DNA of 15,719 bases, taken from JBHHXR01 sp046757205. Lineage in GTDB: Bacteria > Pseudomonadota > Alphaproteobacteria > Rhodobacterales > Rhodobacteraceae. The notes below the pieces were generated by a model. It saw nothing but the letters and a program-made list of their open reading frames with translations. It was not told the origin of the DNA and made no database searches. Each line of letters begins with the position of its first letter. Position 1 is the first letter of the stretch. Position numbers and translations under genes: made by a program. The DNA lies in NCBI GenBank assembly GCA_046757205.1, contig JBHHXR010000055.1, forward strand, positions 1 to 15,719, in the 5' to 3' direction. This document shows, piece by piece, positions 6,773-13,605 of the stretch.

Positions 6773-8425
6773 ATGTTACCAATGCGCAACAGATCGATAG
6801 GATTGCTTGCAAGTTTTGCCGTCGCGGCGCTTCTTTCATCCGGTATCCCCGCAGAGTCGAAGCAGAGGAACACGGTCACTGTGGCGACTGCGGCGTCACA
6901 GGTTGTTCGCCTGTCGCCGGCGGCGGCGGAAATCCGGAAGGTTCTGATCGCGGGCGGCCGCAAATACGCCTCGCTGAAAGAATTCTATGCGGCGCGGAAT
7001 TTCGAGCCGGTATGGACGGGGCGCAGCAAGTCGGCGTCGCGCGCCCTGCTCAAGGCGCTTTCGCGCGCGGGGGAACACGGACTCCCGGTTGCGCGCTACG
7101 CGCCCGACGACCTGTCGCGGCTTTTGTCGAAGTCGCGCCGGAACCCGGACAAGGCGCGGGCGGAGATCGCCGCCTCGCTGACCTTTCTGAAATACGCCCA
7201 CGATGTCGGTTCGGGCCTGATCAATCCGCGCCGGATCGACAGCGAAATCTCGCTGAAACGGCCGCGACGTTCCGATCTGTCTTTGCTGACCGCCCTTGCC
7301 GGCGCCCGGCGCCCGGATGTCGCGCTGAAGAAGCTGCAACCGTCGCACCCGAACTACGCACGATTGCTGGAAGAAAAAAAGCGCCTGGAGAAAGTCGTCC
7401 GCCGGGGCGGTTGGGGAAAGAAGGTGCCGGCTGGGGACACCCTGAAACCGGGCATGAAGAGCAGGCGTATTCCGTTCGTTCGTGCGCGCCTCGTGAACAT
7501 GAAGATCGCCCGGGGGCTCGGCGCGTCGCAGACCTATGACAGCAAGCTGGAAGCCGCGGTCAAGAAATTCCAGTTGCGTTTCGGTCTGAATGCCGATGGC
7601 GTCATCGGGCGCCGGACTCTGGCGGCCATGAACATCGCCGCGTCGCAGCGCCTCGGTCAGGTCGTCGCCAATCTGGAGCGCGAGCGCTGGATGAATTTCG
7701 ACAGGGGATCGCGGCACGTATACGTCAATCTCGCCGCCTTCACGGTCACGCTCTACGACAATGGCAAACCGATCTATTCGTCTCGCGTCGTTGCCGGAAA
7801 GGCGAAGGACTTCAAGACGCCGGAATTCAGCGACAAGGTTACTCATCTTGTCGTCAATCCGTCATGGCACGTACCCGACAGTATCGCCACCGAGGAACTG
7901 TTGCCCGCGATCCAGAAAGATCCGGCCTTCCTGGCGAACAACAACATGCGCATCATCAGCCAGGAAGGCGTTACGGTTAATCCCGACGCGGTTGATTTCT
8001 CGGAATACTCGACGGACAATTTTCCCTATGTCATCAAGCAGGCGCCAAGCGGAGGCAACGCCCTGGGCCGCGTGAAGTTCATGTTTCCGAACCGGTTCAA
8101 CATCTACCTTCACGACACGCCGGCAAAGCGCCTGTTCACGCGCGACGTCCGGGCGTTTTCGCACGGCTGCGTCCGCGTCCAGAAACCCTTCGAATTCGCC
8201 TACATCCTGCTCGCGCCGCAGTTGCGCGACCCGAAGGCGACCTTCGCGAGATGGCTGGCGACCGGCGAGGAACTCTTCGTAAACCTCGCCAGGCCGGTGC
8301 CGATTCACCTGTCCTACAACACTGCGTGGGTCGATCCCAACGGGACGCCGCAATTCCGTTTCGATGTCTACGGACGCGACAGCAGGCTCCTGCGCGCCTT
8401 GCGCAAGGCAGGGGTGTCCATCTAG
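6773..8425 (+). CDS. YcbB-like murein L,D-transpeptidase (YkuD domain)
   Basis: This is a predicted periplasmic enzyme that forms meso-DAP to meso-DAP cross-links in peptidoglycan. The 550-aa precursor has a signal peptide (positive RNR at 5-7, hydrophobic core to about 22). After it come a scaffold domain (about 70-200, with EFYAARNFEPVW), a peptidoglycan-binding domain (about 250-290, KKFQLRFGLNADGVIGRRTL) and a YkuD catalytic domain (about 315-490). The catalytic motif is FSHGCVRV with Cys466, and His447 lies in YLHDTP. This order is that of YcbB/LdtD. The frame is open from an ATG at 6716, but the start at 6773 gives a proper signal peptide and has GAGAGG 5 nt upstream. lpxD follows 70 bp later on the same strand, and the peptidase at 5881-6453 is divergent. 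Confidence 0.93.
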   Translation: MLPMRNRSIGLLASFAVAALLSSGIPAESKQRNTVTVATAASQVVRLSPAAAEIRKVLIAGGRKYASLKEFYAARNFEPVWTGRSKSASRALLKALSRAGEHGLPVARYAPDDLSRLLSKSRRNPDKARAEIAASLTFLKYAHDVGSGLINPRRIDSEISLKRPRRSDLSLLTALAGARRPDVALKKLQPSHPNYARLLEEKKRLEKVVRRGGWGKKVPAGDTLKPGMKSRRIPFVRARLVNMKIARGLGASQTYDSKLEAAVKKFQLRFGLNADGVIGRRTLAAMNIAASQRLGQVVANLERERWMNFDRGSRHVYVNLAAFTVTLYDNGKPIYSSRVVAGKAKDFKTPEFSDKVTHLVVNPSWHVPDSIATEELLPAIQKDPAFLANNNMRIISQEGVTVNPDAVDFSEYSTDNFPYVIKQAPSGGNALGRVKFMFPNRFNIYLHDTPAKRLFTRDVRAFSHGCVRVQKPFEFAYILLAPQLRDPKATFARWLATGEELFVNLARPVPIHLSYNTAWVDPNGTPQFRFDVYGRDSRLLRALRKAGVSI

Positions 8426-8442
8426 GGCAATGCCCTGTACAA

Positions 8443-8491
8443 CCGGCTCACCGCGGACCCGTCGTCGGGTTTCCTGAACGTGAGCCGGAGG
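8443..8491 (+). promoter_or_regulatory. Nested stem-loop overlapping the lpxD ribosome binding site
   Basis: CCGGCTCAC (8443-8451) and GTGAGCCGG (8480-8488) are a perfect 9-bp inverted repeat. Within its loop, ACCCG (8457-8461) and CGGGT (8466-8470) form a second hairpin. The outer stem takes in the first two bases of the lpxD site GGAGG (8487-8491), 4 nt before the ATG. A further small hairpin, AGGGC-AAT-GCCCT (8424-8436), overlaps the transpeptidase stop. It could dampen lpxD translation or mark an RNA-processing site. Confidence 0.5.
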
Positions 8492-8495
8492 TGCA

Positions 8496-9587
8496 ATGCC
8501 CGTCAGCGTGGAAGAACTGGCTGAGGCCCTGGGCGCCGACGCGGCCGGAAACCTCGCCATCGAGGTACTCGGCCCGGCCGAGCCATCGATGGCTGGCCCG
8601 GAGCATATCGCCCTGGCCATGGAGCCGTCCTTTCTGAAGAGCGTTTCACAGGGCAGCGCCCGTGCCGCCATCGTCTGGCCGGAAGCCGACTGGCGGTCCA
8701 TGGGGCTCGAAGCCGTTATTTTCGCGCCAAGATCGCGATACGTTCTGGCCGGCGTGAACCGGTTCTTCGACCGGCCCGTGCACGCCCCAGAGGGGGTTCA
8801 TCCGACAGCAGTCGTCGACGGGACCGCCCGGCTAGGCCCCGGCGCGTCGGTCGGTCCTTTCGTTGTCGTGGAGCCCGGCGCCGTGATCGGCGCCAGGGCG
8901 CGAATACTTTCGCACGTGACGATCGGGCAGGGCGCGCGGATCGGCGATGACGCTCTGTTGCATGCCGGTGTCCGGATCGGCGCGCGCGTGAAGATCGGGG
9001 ACAGGTTCATTGCGCAGCCGAACGCCGTCATCGGCGCCGACGGTTTTTCCTTTGTGACGCCCAAGCCCGGCGCCGTCGAGGAAGTGCGGAGGACCGGCGC
9101 CATCACCGAGGCCAGCCGGACCGAGGGGTTCGTGCGGATCAACTCGCTCGGCGCGGTCCGGATCGGCGATGACGTCGAGATCGGCGCCAACAGCGCCATC
9201 GACCGGGGCACGGTCGCCGACACGGTGATCGGAACCGGCACCAAGATCGATAACCTGGTCCAGATCGGGCATAACGTGGTCGTTGGCGATTATTGCCTGC
9301 TGTGCGGTCAGGTGGGCATCGCCGGAAGCGTCGTGATCGGCGACCGGGTGGTGCTGGCAGGGCAGGTCGGCATCGCCGACCATCTGCGAGTGGGTTCCGA
9401 TGTCGTGATCGCCGCCCAGTCCGGTGTCGCCAGCGACGTCCCGCCAAACCGGGTCATGCTGGGGTCCCCGGCGATAAAGATGGAACTGGCGTTGGAAAGC
9501 TACAAGGCCTACAGAAGATTGCCGCGGCTGATGGCGACCGTTCAGGCGCTGCAAAAACGGCTTTCAAAATCCGGTGCGAAGGATTAG
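8496..9587 (+). CDS. lpxD: LpxD-like UDP-3-O-acylglucosamine N-acyltransferase
   Basis: LpxD transfers a 3-hydroxyacyl chain from ACP to the amino group of UDP-3-O-acyl-glucosamine in lipid A synthesis. The 363-aa length is normal. Residues 1 to about 100 form the N-terminal sugar-binding domain (HIALAMEP, VNRFF), then left-handed beta-helix hexapeptide repeats follow (VHPTAVVDGTARLG onward). The catalytic His is H259 in NLVQIGHNVVVGD, and GADGFSFV (180-187) matches the loop after the uridine pocket. A C-terminal helical part follows (YKAYRRLPRLMATVQALQKRL). It is not beside bamA-fabZ-lpxA, the usual lpxD site, but precedes its own ACP and KAS genes, so it may be a second copy with a different acyl donor or acceptor. 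The symbol marks the family; the exact substrate is unproven. Confidence 0.85.
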   Translation: MPVSVEELAEALGADAAGNLAIEVLGPAEPSMAGPEHIALAMEPSFLKSVSQGSARAAIVWPEADWRSMGLEAVIFAPRSRYVLAGVNRFFDRPVHAPEGVHPTAVVDGTARLGPGASVGPFVVVEPGAVIGARARILSHVTIGQGARIGDDALLHAGVRIGARVKIGDRFIAQPNAVIGADGFSFVTPKPGAVEEVRRTGAITEASRTEGFVRINSLGAVRIGDDVEIGANSAIDRGTVADTVIGTGTKIDNLVQIGHNVVVGDYCLLCGQVGIAGSVVIGDRVVLAGQVGIADHLRVGSDVVIAAQSGVASDVPPNRVMLGSPAIKMELALESYKAYRRLPRLMATVQALQKRLSKSGAKD

Positions 9588-9617
9588 ATCAGGCTGGCAT
9601 TTCGCTTTGGAGGACGC

Positions 9618-9884
9618 ATGGACAGGACGGTGAGAGACCAGGTGGTCAAGATCATTGCCGAACAGGCCGTGATCGATCCTGCTTCCATCGCAATGGATGC
9701 CTCGCTGGAGGATTTGGGAATTGACAGCCTCGGATTGGTTGAGGCCGTATTCGCCATTGAAGAGGCGTTCGATATCCAGGTACCGCTAAACGCGAACGAC
9801 CCGACGAATTCGGAATTCGACATTTCCTCGGTCGCGTCGATCGTGTCGGCGGTGGAGGAGCTCGTTGTCGGCCAGGACGCCTGA
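9618..9884 (+). CDS. Stand-alone acyl carrier protein, NodF-like
   Basis: This 88-aa ACP carries acyl intermediates on 4'-phosphopantetheine attached to Ser37 in LGIDSLGL, the standard DSL motif. It has the acidic four-helix pattern (LEDLGIDSLGLVEAVFAIEE). The stretch after helix II (VPLNANDP, then ISSVASIVSAVEELV) recalls NodF rather than housekeeping AcpP, and it lacks the typical AcpXL C-terminus as I remember it; both comparisons are from memory. GGAG lies about 5 nt before the ATG. It sits 30 bp after lpxD and 7 bp before the ketoacyl synthase, which is its most likely partner. It could hold the chain used by the neighbouring LpxD-like enzyme. Confidence 0.9.
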   Translation: MDRTVRDQVVKIIAEQAVIDPASIAMDASLEDLGIDSLGLVEAVFAIEEAFDIQVPLNANDPTNSEFDISSVASIVSAVEELVVGQDA

Positions 9885-9891
9885 GCCGCCC

Positions 9892-11100
9892 ATGCGGCGT
9901 GTCGTCATCACTGGCCAGGGGGCGGTCAACGCCTTGGGCATGTCGGCGGCCGCTACCATGGAGGGGATGCGCGAGGGGCGATCGGGTATCGGGCCGTTGG
10001 ACTTTCCTGACGTCGACCGGCTCTCGATCAGCATCGGCGGCCAGATAAAGGGCTATTCGGCGGACGCGCATTTCTCGCGCCAGGAAATCGTCCTTTACGA
10101 CAAGTTCACGCAGTTCGCGCTGCTGGCGGCAAAAGAGGCGGTTTCCCAGTCCGGGTTGGAAATCGACGGCGAGGTGTCGGTGCGCTCGGGGGTGATACTG
10201 GGCACGGCGGGCGGCGGGCTGCATACACAGGACGAGAACTACCGCTCGGTCTACGCGGCCGGCAAGAACCGCGTTCATCCGTTCGTGGTGCCGCGGCTGA
10301 TGAACAACGCCGCCGCCAGCCATTTGTCGATGATCTACGACATTCAGGGGCCATCCTATACCGTGGCGACGGCGTGCGCGTCCTCCAACCACGCGATGGG
10401 GCAGGCGTACGAGATGATTCGCGCAGGCGTGACCGACGTCATGCTTACCGGCGGCTCCGAGAGCATGCTGGTCTTCGGTGGAATCAAGGCGTGGGAAGGT
10501 CTTCGCGTCATGTCGAAGGATGGCTGCCGCCCGTTCTCGGCGAACCGGAACGGAATGGTCCAAGGCGAAGGCGCCGCCGTCTTCGTCTTCGAGGAATACG
10601 AGAGCGCGCGCGCCCGTGGGGCGGACATCCTCGCCGAAGTCGTCGGTTTCGCCATGACGTCGGATGCTTCCGATATCGTGATGCCTAACAAGAACGGAGC
10701 GGTGCGAGCGATGCGCGGAACGCTGAAAAACGCCGGCCTCAACGGTTCGCAGATCGGCTATATCAACGCGCATGGCACCGGCACCACCGCCAACGACCGG
10801 ACCGAGTGCGCGGCGGTTCGCGAGGTTTTCGGCGCGCATGCCGACGATCTGATGATTTCTTCCACGAAATCCATGCACGGTCACGTCATCGGAGGCACCG
10901 GCGCGATCGAAATGATTGCCTGCATCATGGCGGTCCGCGACGGAATAATCGCGCCGACGATCAACTTTCAGGCCGCGGACCCGGCGTGCGATCTGAACGT
11001 GGTGCCAAACGTGTCGCGGGTAGCAAAGATCGACTACGCGATGTCAAACGCCTTTGCGTTCGGCGGCATGAACGCGGTTCTGGCGATTTCCGCCGTTTGA
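9892..11100 (+). CDS. Beta-ketoacyl-ACP synthase, FabF/NodE-like
   Basis: This enzyme condenses malonyl-ACP with an acyl primer during chain elongation. The 402-aa product is a type II KAS with the Cys-His-His triad: Cys162 in ATACASSN, His294 in NAHGTGTTAND, and His331 in KSMHGH with Lys326. The ending AMSNAFAFGGMNAVLAI is a family signature. The MREGRSGIGPL start, the MHGH form of the second His motif and the C-terminal region resemble NodE as I recall it. The start is uncertain: ATG 9892 gives the family-like MRRVVITG, while an in-frame TTG at 9865 has GGAGGAG 4 nt upstream and would overlap the ACP by 20 nt. It probably forms a pair with the ACP. No ketoreductase or dehydratase gene lies beside it, so those steps would come from elsewhere. 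Confidence 0.93.
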   Translation: MRRVVITGQGAVNALGMSAAATMEGMREGRSGIGPLDFPDVDRLSISIGGQIKGYSADAHFSRQEIVLYDKFTQFALLAAKEAVSQSGLEIDGEVSVRSGVILGTAGGGLHTQDENYRSVYAAGKNRVHPFVVPRLMNNAAASHLSMIYDIQGPSYTVATACASSNHAMGQAYEMIRAGVTDVMLTGGSESMLVFGGIKAWEGLRVMSKDGCRPFSANRNGMVQGEGAAVFVFEEYESARARGADILAEVVGFAMTSDASDIVMPNKNGAVRAMRGTLKNAGLNGSQIGYINAHGTGTTANDRTECAAVREVFGAHADDLMISSTKSMHGHVIGGTGAIEMIACIMAVRDGIIAPTINFQAADPACDLNVVPNVSRVAKIDYAMSNAFAFGGMNAVLAISAV

Positions 11101-11111
11101 TCTCTCCCGTA

Positions 11112-11140
11112 TCTGAAGGAGTTAGGGCTTTTTCTTCAGA
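11112..11140. repeat. 7-bp inverted repeat between converging KAS and ialB genes
   Basis: TCTGAAG (11112-11118) and CTTCAGA (11134-11140) flank a 15-nt loop that includes the ialB stop. There is no T tract after it in either direction, so it is at best a weak shared terminator. Confidence 0.3.
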
Positions 11141-11703
11141 GCGTCATAGGCGGCGGTAAATCCCGTAAGTGAAATATCGAGAGAGACCGGCTTCTTGGGA
11201 TTGGCCACCGCGAACAATGTCAGCGTCGCCACCGCGCCGTTCTTCAGCGAGTTCACGGAATCCTGGGTCAGACCAAAACGCGAAATACACCCGCGCTGCT
11301 CGCACCAGCCGAAGGGGTATTGCAGTGCCCGCCCGCCATCGACCTGAATGCGAATGCCACTGGTCAGCAACGTGCCAAGCGGCGTTATGACGGTCACGCC
11401 AGCCCTTGCGTCACCGCCTTCGGCAAGTTGCAGGATATTGATTTCAGCGACAGGATTGCCGTTAGTGTCCCTCGCCAACTGGTTAATCACGCATTCCTCT
11501 GTGCCGGTGACGCAGCGCTTCGCCCAGTCGCCGAATTGCTCGATTTCCATCTGCTCCACCGGGTTCACCGGATCGACCGGATATTGATCCTGCGAGTTGG
11601 CGGGCGGTTGCGAGGGCTCCGGCGTTGCCTCCTCCTGCGCGGAAGCGGGTAGGGCAAACGCGGCGATCACACCGGCAACCGAGACGGCTTTTCGAAACAA
11701 CAT
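11122..11703 (-). CDS. Invasion-associated locus B (IalB) family periplasmic protein
   Basis: This is a secreted protein of the IalB family, first named for a Bartonella protein involved in red-cell invasion but widespread in free-living alphaproteobacteria, where its function is unclear. The 193-aa precursor begins MLFRKAVSVAG, with a Sec signal ending at PASAQ (about 19-23). A Pro/Gln-rich linker follows, then the IalB core: QFGDWAKRC, TEECVINQ, a central VTVITPLG strand and YPFGWCEQRGC. The four Cys in two close pairs suggest two disulfides. The frame extends 50 codons further upstream, but that part is not signal-like and contains a terminator-like hairpin, so 11703 is the better start. 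It converges on the KAS gene with 21 bp between stops. Confidence 0.88.
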   Translation of the reverse strand: MLFRKAVSVAGVIAAFALPASAQEEATPEPSQPPANSQDQYPVDPVNPVEQMEIEQFGDWAKRCVTGTEECVINQLARDTNGNPVAEINILQLAEGGDARAGVTVITPLGTLLTSGIRIQVDGGRALQYPFGWCEQRGCISRFGLTQDSVNSLKNGAVATLTLFAVANPKKPVSLDISLTGFTAAYDALKKKP

Positions 11704-11810
11704 GGCGGCTTCTGCTTTCAGAGTGAGGGCCCGATTTCCTTTTTCGGAAGACCTGTCAGGAATGTCGCTGAGTGTCAACACAGGGGAAATAACGGCCGCG
11801 TGAAGAAAAA

Positions 11811-11840
11811 AGGACGCCCCTTTGACCGGGCGGCCTTTTT
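11811..11840. terminator. Bidirectional terminator-like stem-loop upstream of ialB
   Basis: AGGACGCCC (11811-11819) pairs with GGGCGGCCT (11828-11836) with one A/G mismatch over an 8-nt loop. Five T residues end the plus side (11836-11840), and a run of A residues before it gives at least five T residues on the minus side. It may end transcripts in either direction. Its place 108 nt upstream of the ialB ATG, with no gene feeding into it from the right on the minus strand, makes its role unclear. Confidence 0.7.
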
Positions 11841-12015
11841 CCGCGTTTCGCATTTTCCCCGTCGGACTGGCCGAACTTTAGTGCCGCGACGCTAAGACGC
11901 CAGTATCTTCAGGTCAACATCCGATTTTGCTTCGGCGGCTCGCTCGGGTTAACTAAATCGATTAATCTCTTGGCATGAACGGAATTAGGCGGGCCGTAAG
12001 GGTCCGGAGTGATGG

Positions 12016-12046
12016 AATCGGCGGCAAATCGGCGGTAAACCGGTCA
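12016..12046 (+). repeat. Tandem 11-bp repeats upstream of the DUF853 ATPase gene
   Basis: AATCGGCGGCA (12016-12026) is followed directly by AATCGGCGGTA (12027-12037), then a degenerate AACCGGTCA (12038-12046). The period of about one helical turn would put equal faces in line, as in a regulator binding site, 23 bp before the GTG start. Confidence 0.5.
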
Positions 12047-12068
12047 GGACTGTTCGGGGGGCGGATTC

Positions 12069-13598
12069 GTGCAAGAACAAGATCGTGTTTTCGTGGGCGG
12101 TGCGGGCGACTCCTATGCCGAGCCGCAGAATCTGCTGCTGCAGTACGCCAACCGTCACGGGCTGATCGCCGGAGCAACCGGCACCGGCAAGACCGTCACC
12201 CTGCAGATCCTCGCGGAGAGTTTTTCGAATGCGGGCGTTCCCGTCTTTCTTGCCGATGTGAAAGGCGATCTTTCCGGTCTCGCCAAGGCCGGCAGCCCGC
12301 ATCACAAGCTGCACGAGAAACTTGTCGCGCGCGCCAGGACCATCAATTTCGCCGACTATGATTACGAGGATTTTCCTGTCGTCTTCTGGGACATGTTCGG
12401 CACCAAGGGACACCCGGTCCGCACCACCATTTCGGAGATGGGGCCGCTGCTGCTGGCGCGCCTGATGGAGTTGACCGAGGCGCAGGAGGGGATCCTCAAT
12501 ATTGCTTTCCGGTTGGCCGACGAGGAGGGCATGCTGCTGCTTGACCTGAAGGACCTGCAGGCGTTGCTGGTCTGGCTGGGCGAGCACGCGAAGGAACTGT
12601 CCCTGCGCTATGGCAATATCTCTACTGCCTCGGTAGGGGCGATACAGCGTCGTTTGATCGTGCTCGAAAACCAGGGAGCGGAACAGTTCTTCGGCGAACC
12701 GGCGCTGGACCTTTCGGACATGATCGCCAACACCCCGGGCGGCAGGGGCCGGGTCAATATCCTGGCGGCAGATCAGCTCATGGCTTCGCCGCGGCTCTAT
12801 TCCACGTTCCTGTTGTGGCTTATGTCGGAACTGTTCGAAGAGCTTCCGGAGATCGGCGATCCGGACAAGCCCAGGTTCGTGTTCTTTTTCGATGAGGCGC
12901 ATCTGCTTTTCGACGACGCGCCAAAGGCGCTGGTCGACAAGGTCGAGCAGGTTGCCCGGCTGATCCGCTCCAAAGGCGTCGGCGTGTATTTCATCACCCA
13001 GAACCCGGACGACGTGCCGGAAGACATCCTGGGGCAGTTGGGCAACCGGGTACAACACGCCCTGCGGGCGTACACGCCGAGGGACCAGAAGGCCCTCCGC
13101 GCCGCCGCCCAGACCTTCCGGCCGAACCCCGGCTTCCGGACCGAGGAGGCGATCCGCACCGTTGGCGTGGGCGAGGCGCTGGTCTCGCTGCTTGAGAGAA
13201 AGGGTATTCCCTCCGTCGTCCAGCGGACGCTCATCCGGCCGCCCTCGTCCCAGATCGGCCCGATAACCGGAGCGGAGAGGGCAGCCGCCATTGGCGCTTC
13301 GCCCCTGGCCGGGCTCTACGAAGAAACAGTCGACCGGGAGTCCGCTTTCGAAATACTTCGGAAGCAGGCCGAGGACACGGCGCGGAAGGCGCAGCAGGAA
13401 GAGGAACGCGCCGCTCGCGAGCGCGACGAAAAGCGTCTTGCCGCCCGGCGCTATTCGCCGACCGCCAGGACGGCGCGCCGGTCGCGCAGCGACAGTCTGG
13501 GCACGACGCTCGCCAAGTCGGTGCTTCGTACCGCAAGCTCTCAGGTTACGCGCCAGATCGTCCGCGGTGTGTTGGGCAGCCTGTTCAGAGGGCGGTAA
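12069..13598 (+). CDS. HerA/YjgR-type ATPase (DUF853 family)
   Basis: This is a 509-aa P-loop ATPase of the DUF853 (YjgR) group, related to HerA/FtsK-like DNA translocases; the cellular role of the group is not established. Walker A is GATGTGKT (35-42), followed by FLADVKGDLSGLA. Walker B is VFFFDEAHLLFDD, with Asp275 and Glu276. GVGVYFITQNPDDVP is the sensor-like region seen across the group, and LGNRVQHALRAYTPRDQKA fits the arginine-finger segment. The C-terminal 120 residues are charged and coiled-coil-like (EEERAARERDEKRLAARR), ending in a basic tail. It starts with GTG after a G-rich stretch. It converges on the gene at 13606 with 7 bp between stops. I see no neighbouring nuclease (NurA) gene, so a HerA-NurA-like system is not indicated. 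Confidence 0.88.
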   Translation: MQEQDRVFVGGAGDSYAEPQNLLLQYANRHGLIAGATGTGKTVTLQILAESFSNAGVPVFLADVKGDLSGLAKAGSPHHKLHEKLVARARTINFADYDYEDFPVVFWDMFGTKGHPVRTTISEMGPLLLARLMELTEAQEGILNIAFRLADEEGMLLLDLKDLQALLVWLGEHAKELSLRYGNISTASVGAIQRRLIVLENQGAEQFFGEPALDLSDMIANTPGGRGRVNILAADQLMASPRLYSTFLLWLMSELFEELPEIGDPDKPRFVFFFDEAHLLFDDAPKALVDKVEQVARLIRSKGVGVYFITQNPDDVPEDILGQLGNRVQHALRAYTPRDQKALRAAAQTFRPNPGFRTEEAIRTVGVGEALVSLLERKGIPSVVQRTLIRPPSSQIGPITGAERAAAIGASPLAGLYEETVDRESAFEILRKQAEDTARKAQQEEERAARERDEKRLAARRYSPTARTARRSRSDSLGTTLAKSVLRTASSQVTRQIVRGVLGSLFRGR

Positions 13599-13605
13599 CG
13601 GCCGG

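Larger units (their letters stand above)
11704..12068. other. Divergent intergenic region between ialB and the DUF853 ATPase gene
   Basis: These 365 bp have no credible gene. From left to right they hold a perfect -35 match on the minus strand (TTGACA, 11778 to 11773, with only a poor -10), a bidirectional terminator-like hairpin at 11811-11840, an AT-rich patch around 11949-11973 that includes ATCGAT and GATTAATC palindromes, and tandem 11-bp repeats at 12016-12037. Confidence 0.6.

Noticed and set aside
7375..7381. A-AAA-AAG slippery heptamer in the L,D-transpeptidase gene, in the frame needed for -1 frameshifting
   Set aside because: The -1 product would lack the catalytic domain, no strong downstream structure is evident, and Lys-Lys codons of this type occur by chance.
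11704..11853. Upstream extension of the ialB product by 50 residues
   Set aside because: It would put a non-signal sequence before a clear Sec signal peptide and would include the terminator-like hairpin.
12069..13598. HerA-based antiphage defence system
   Set aside because: The DUF853 ATPase has no SIR2, nuclease, DUF4297 or NurA-type partner beside it; its neighbours are housekeeping-type genes.
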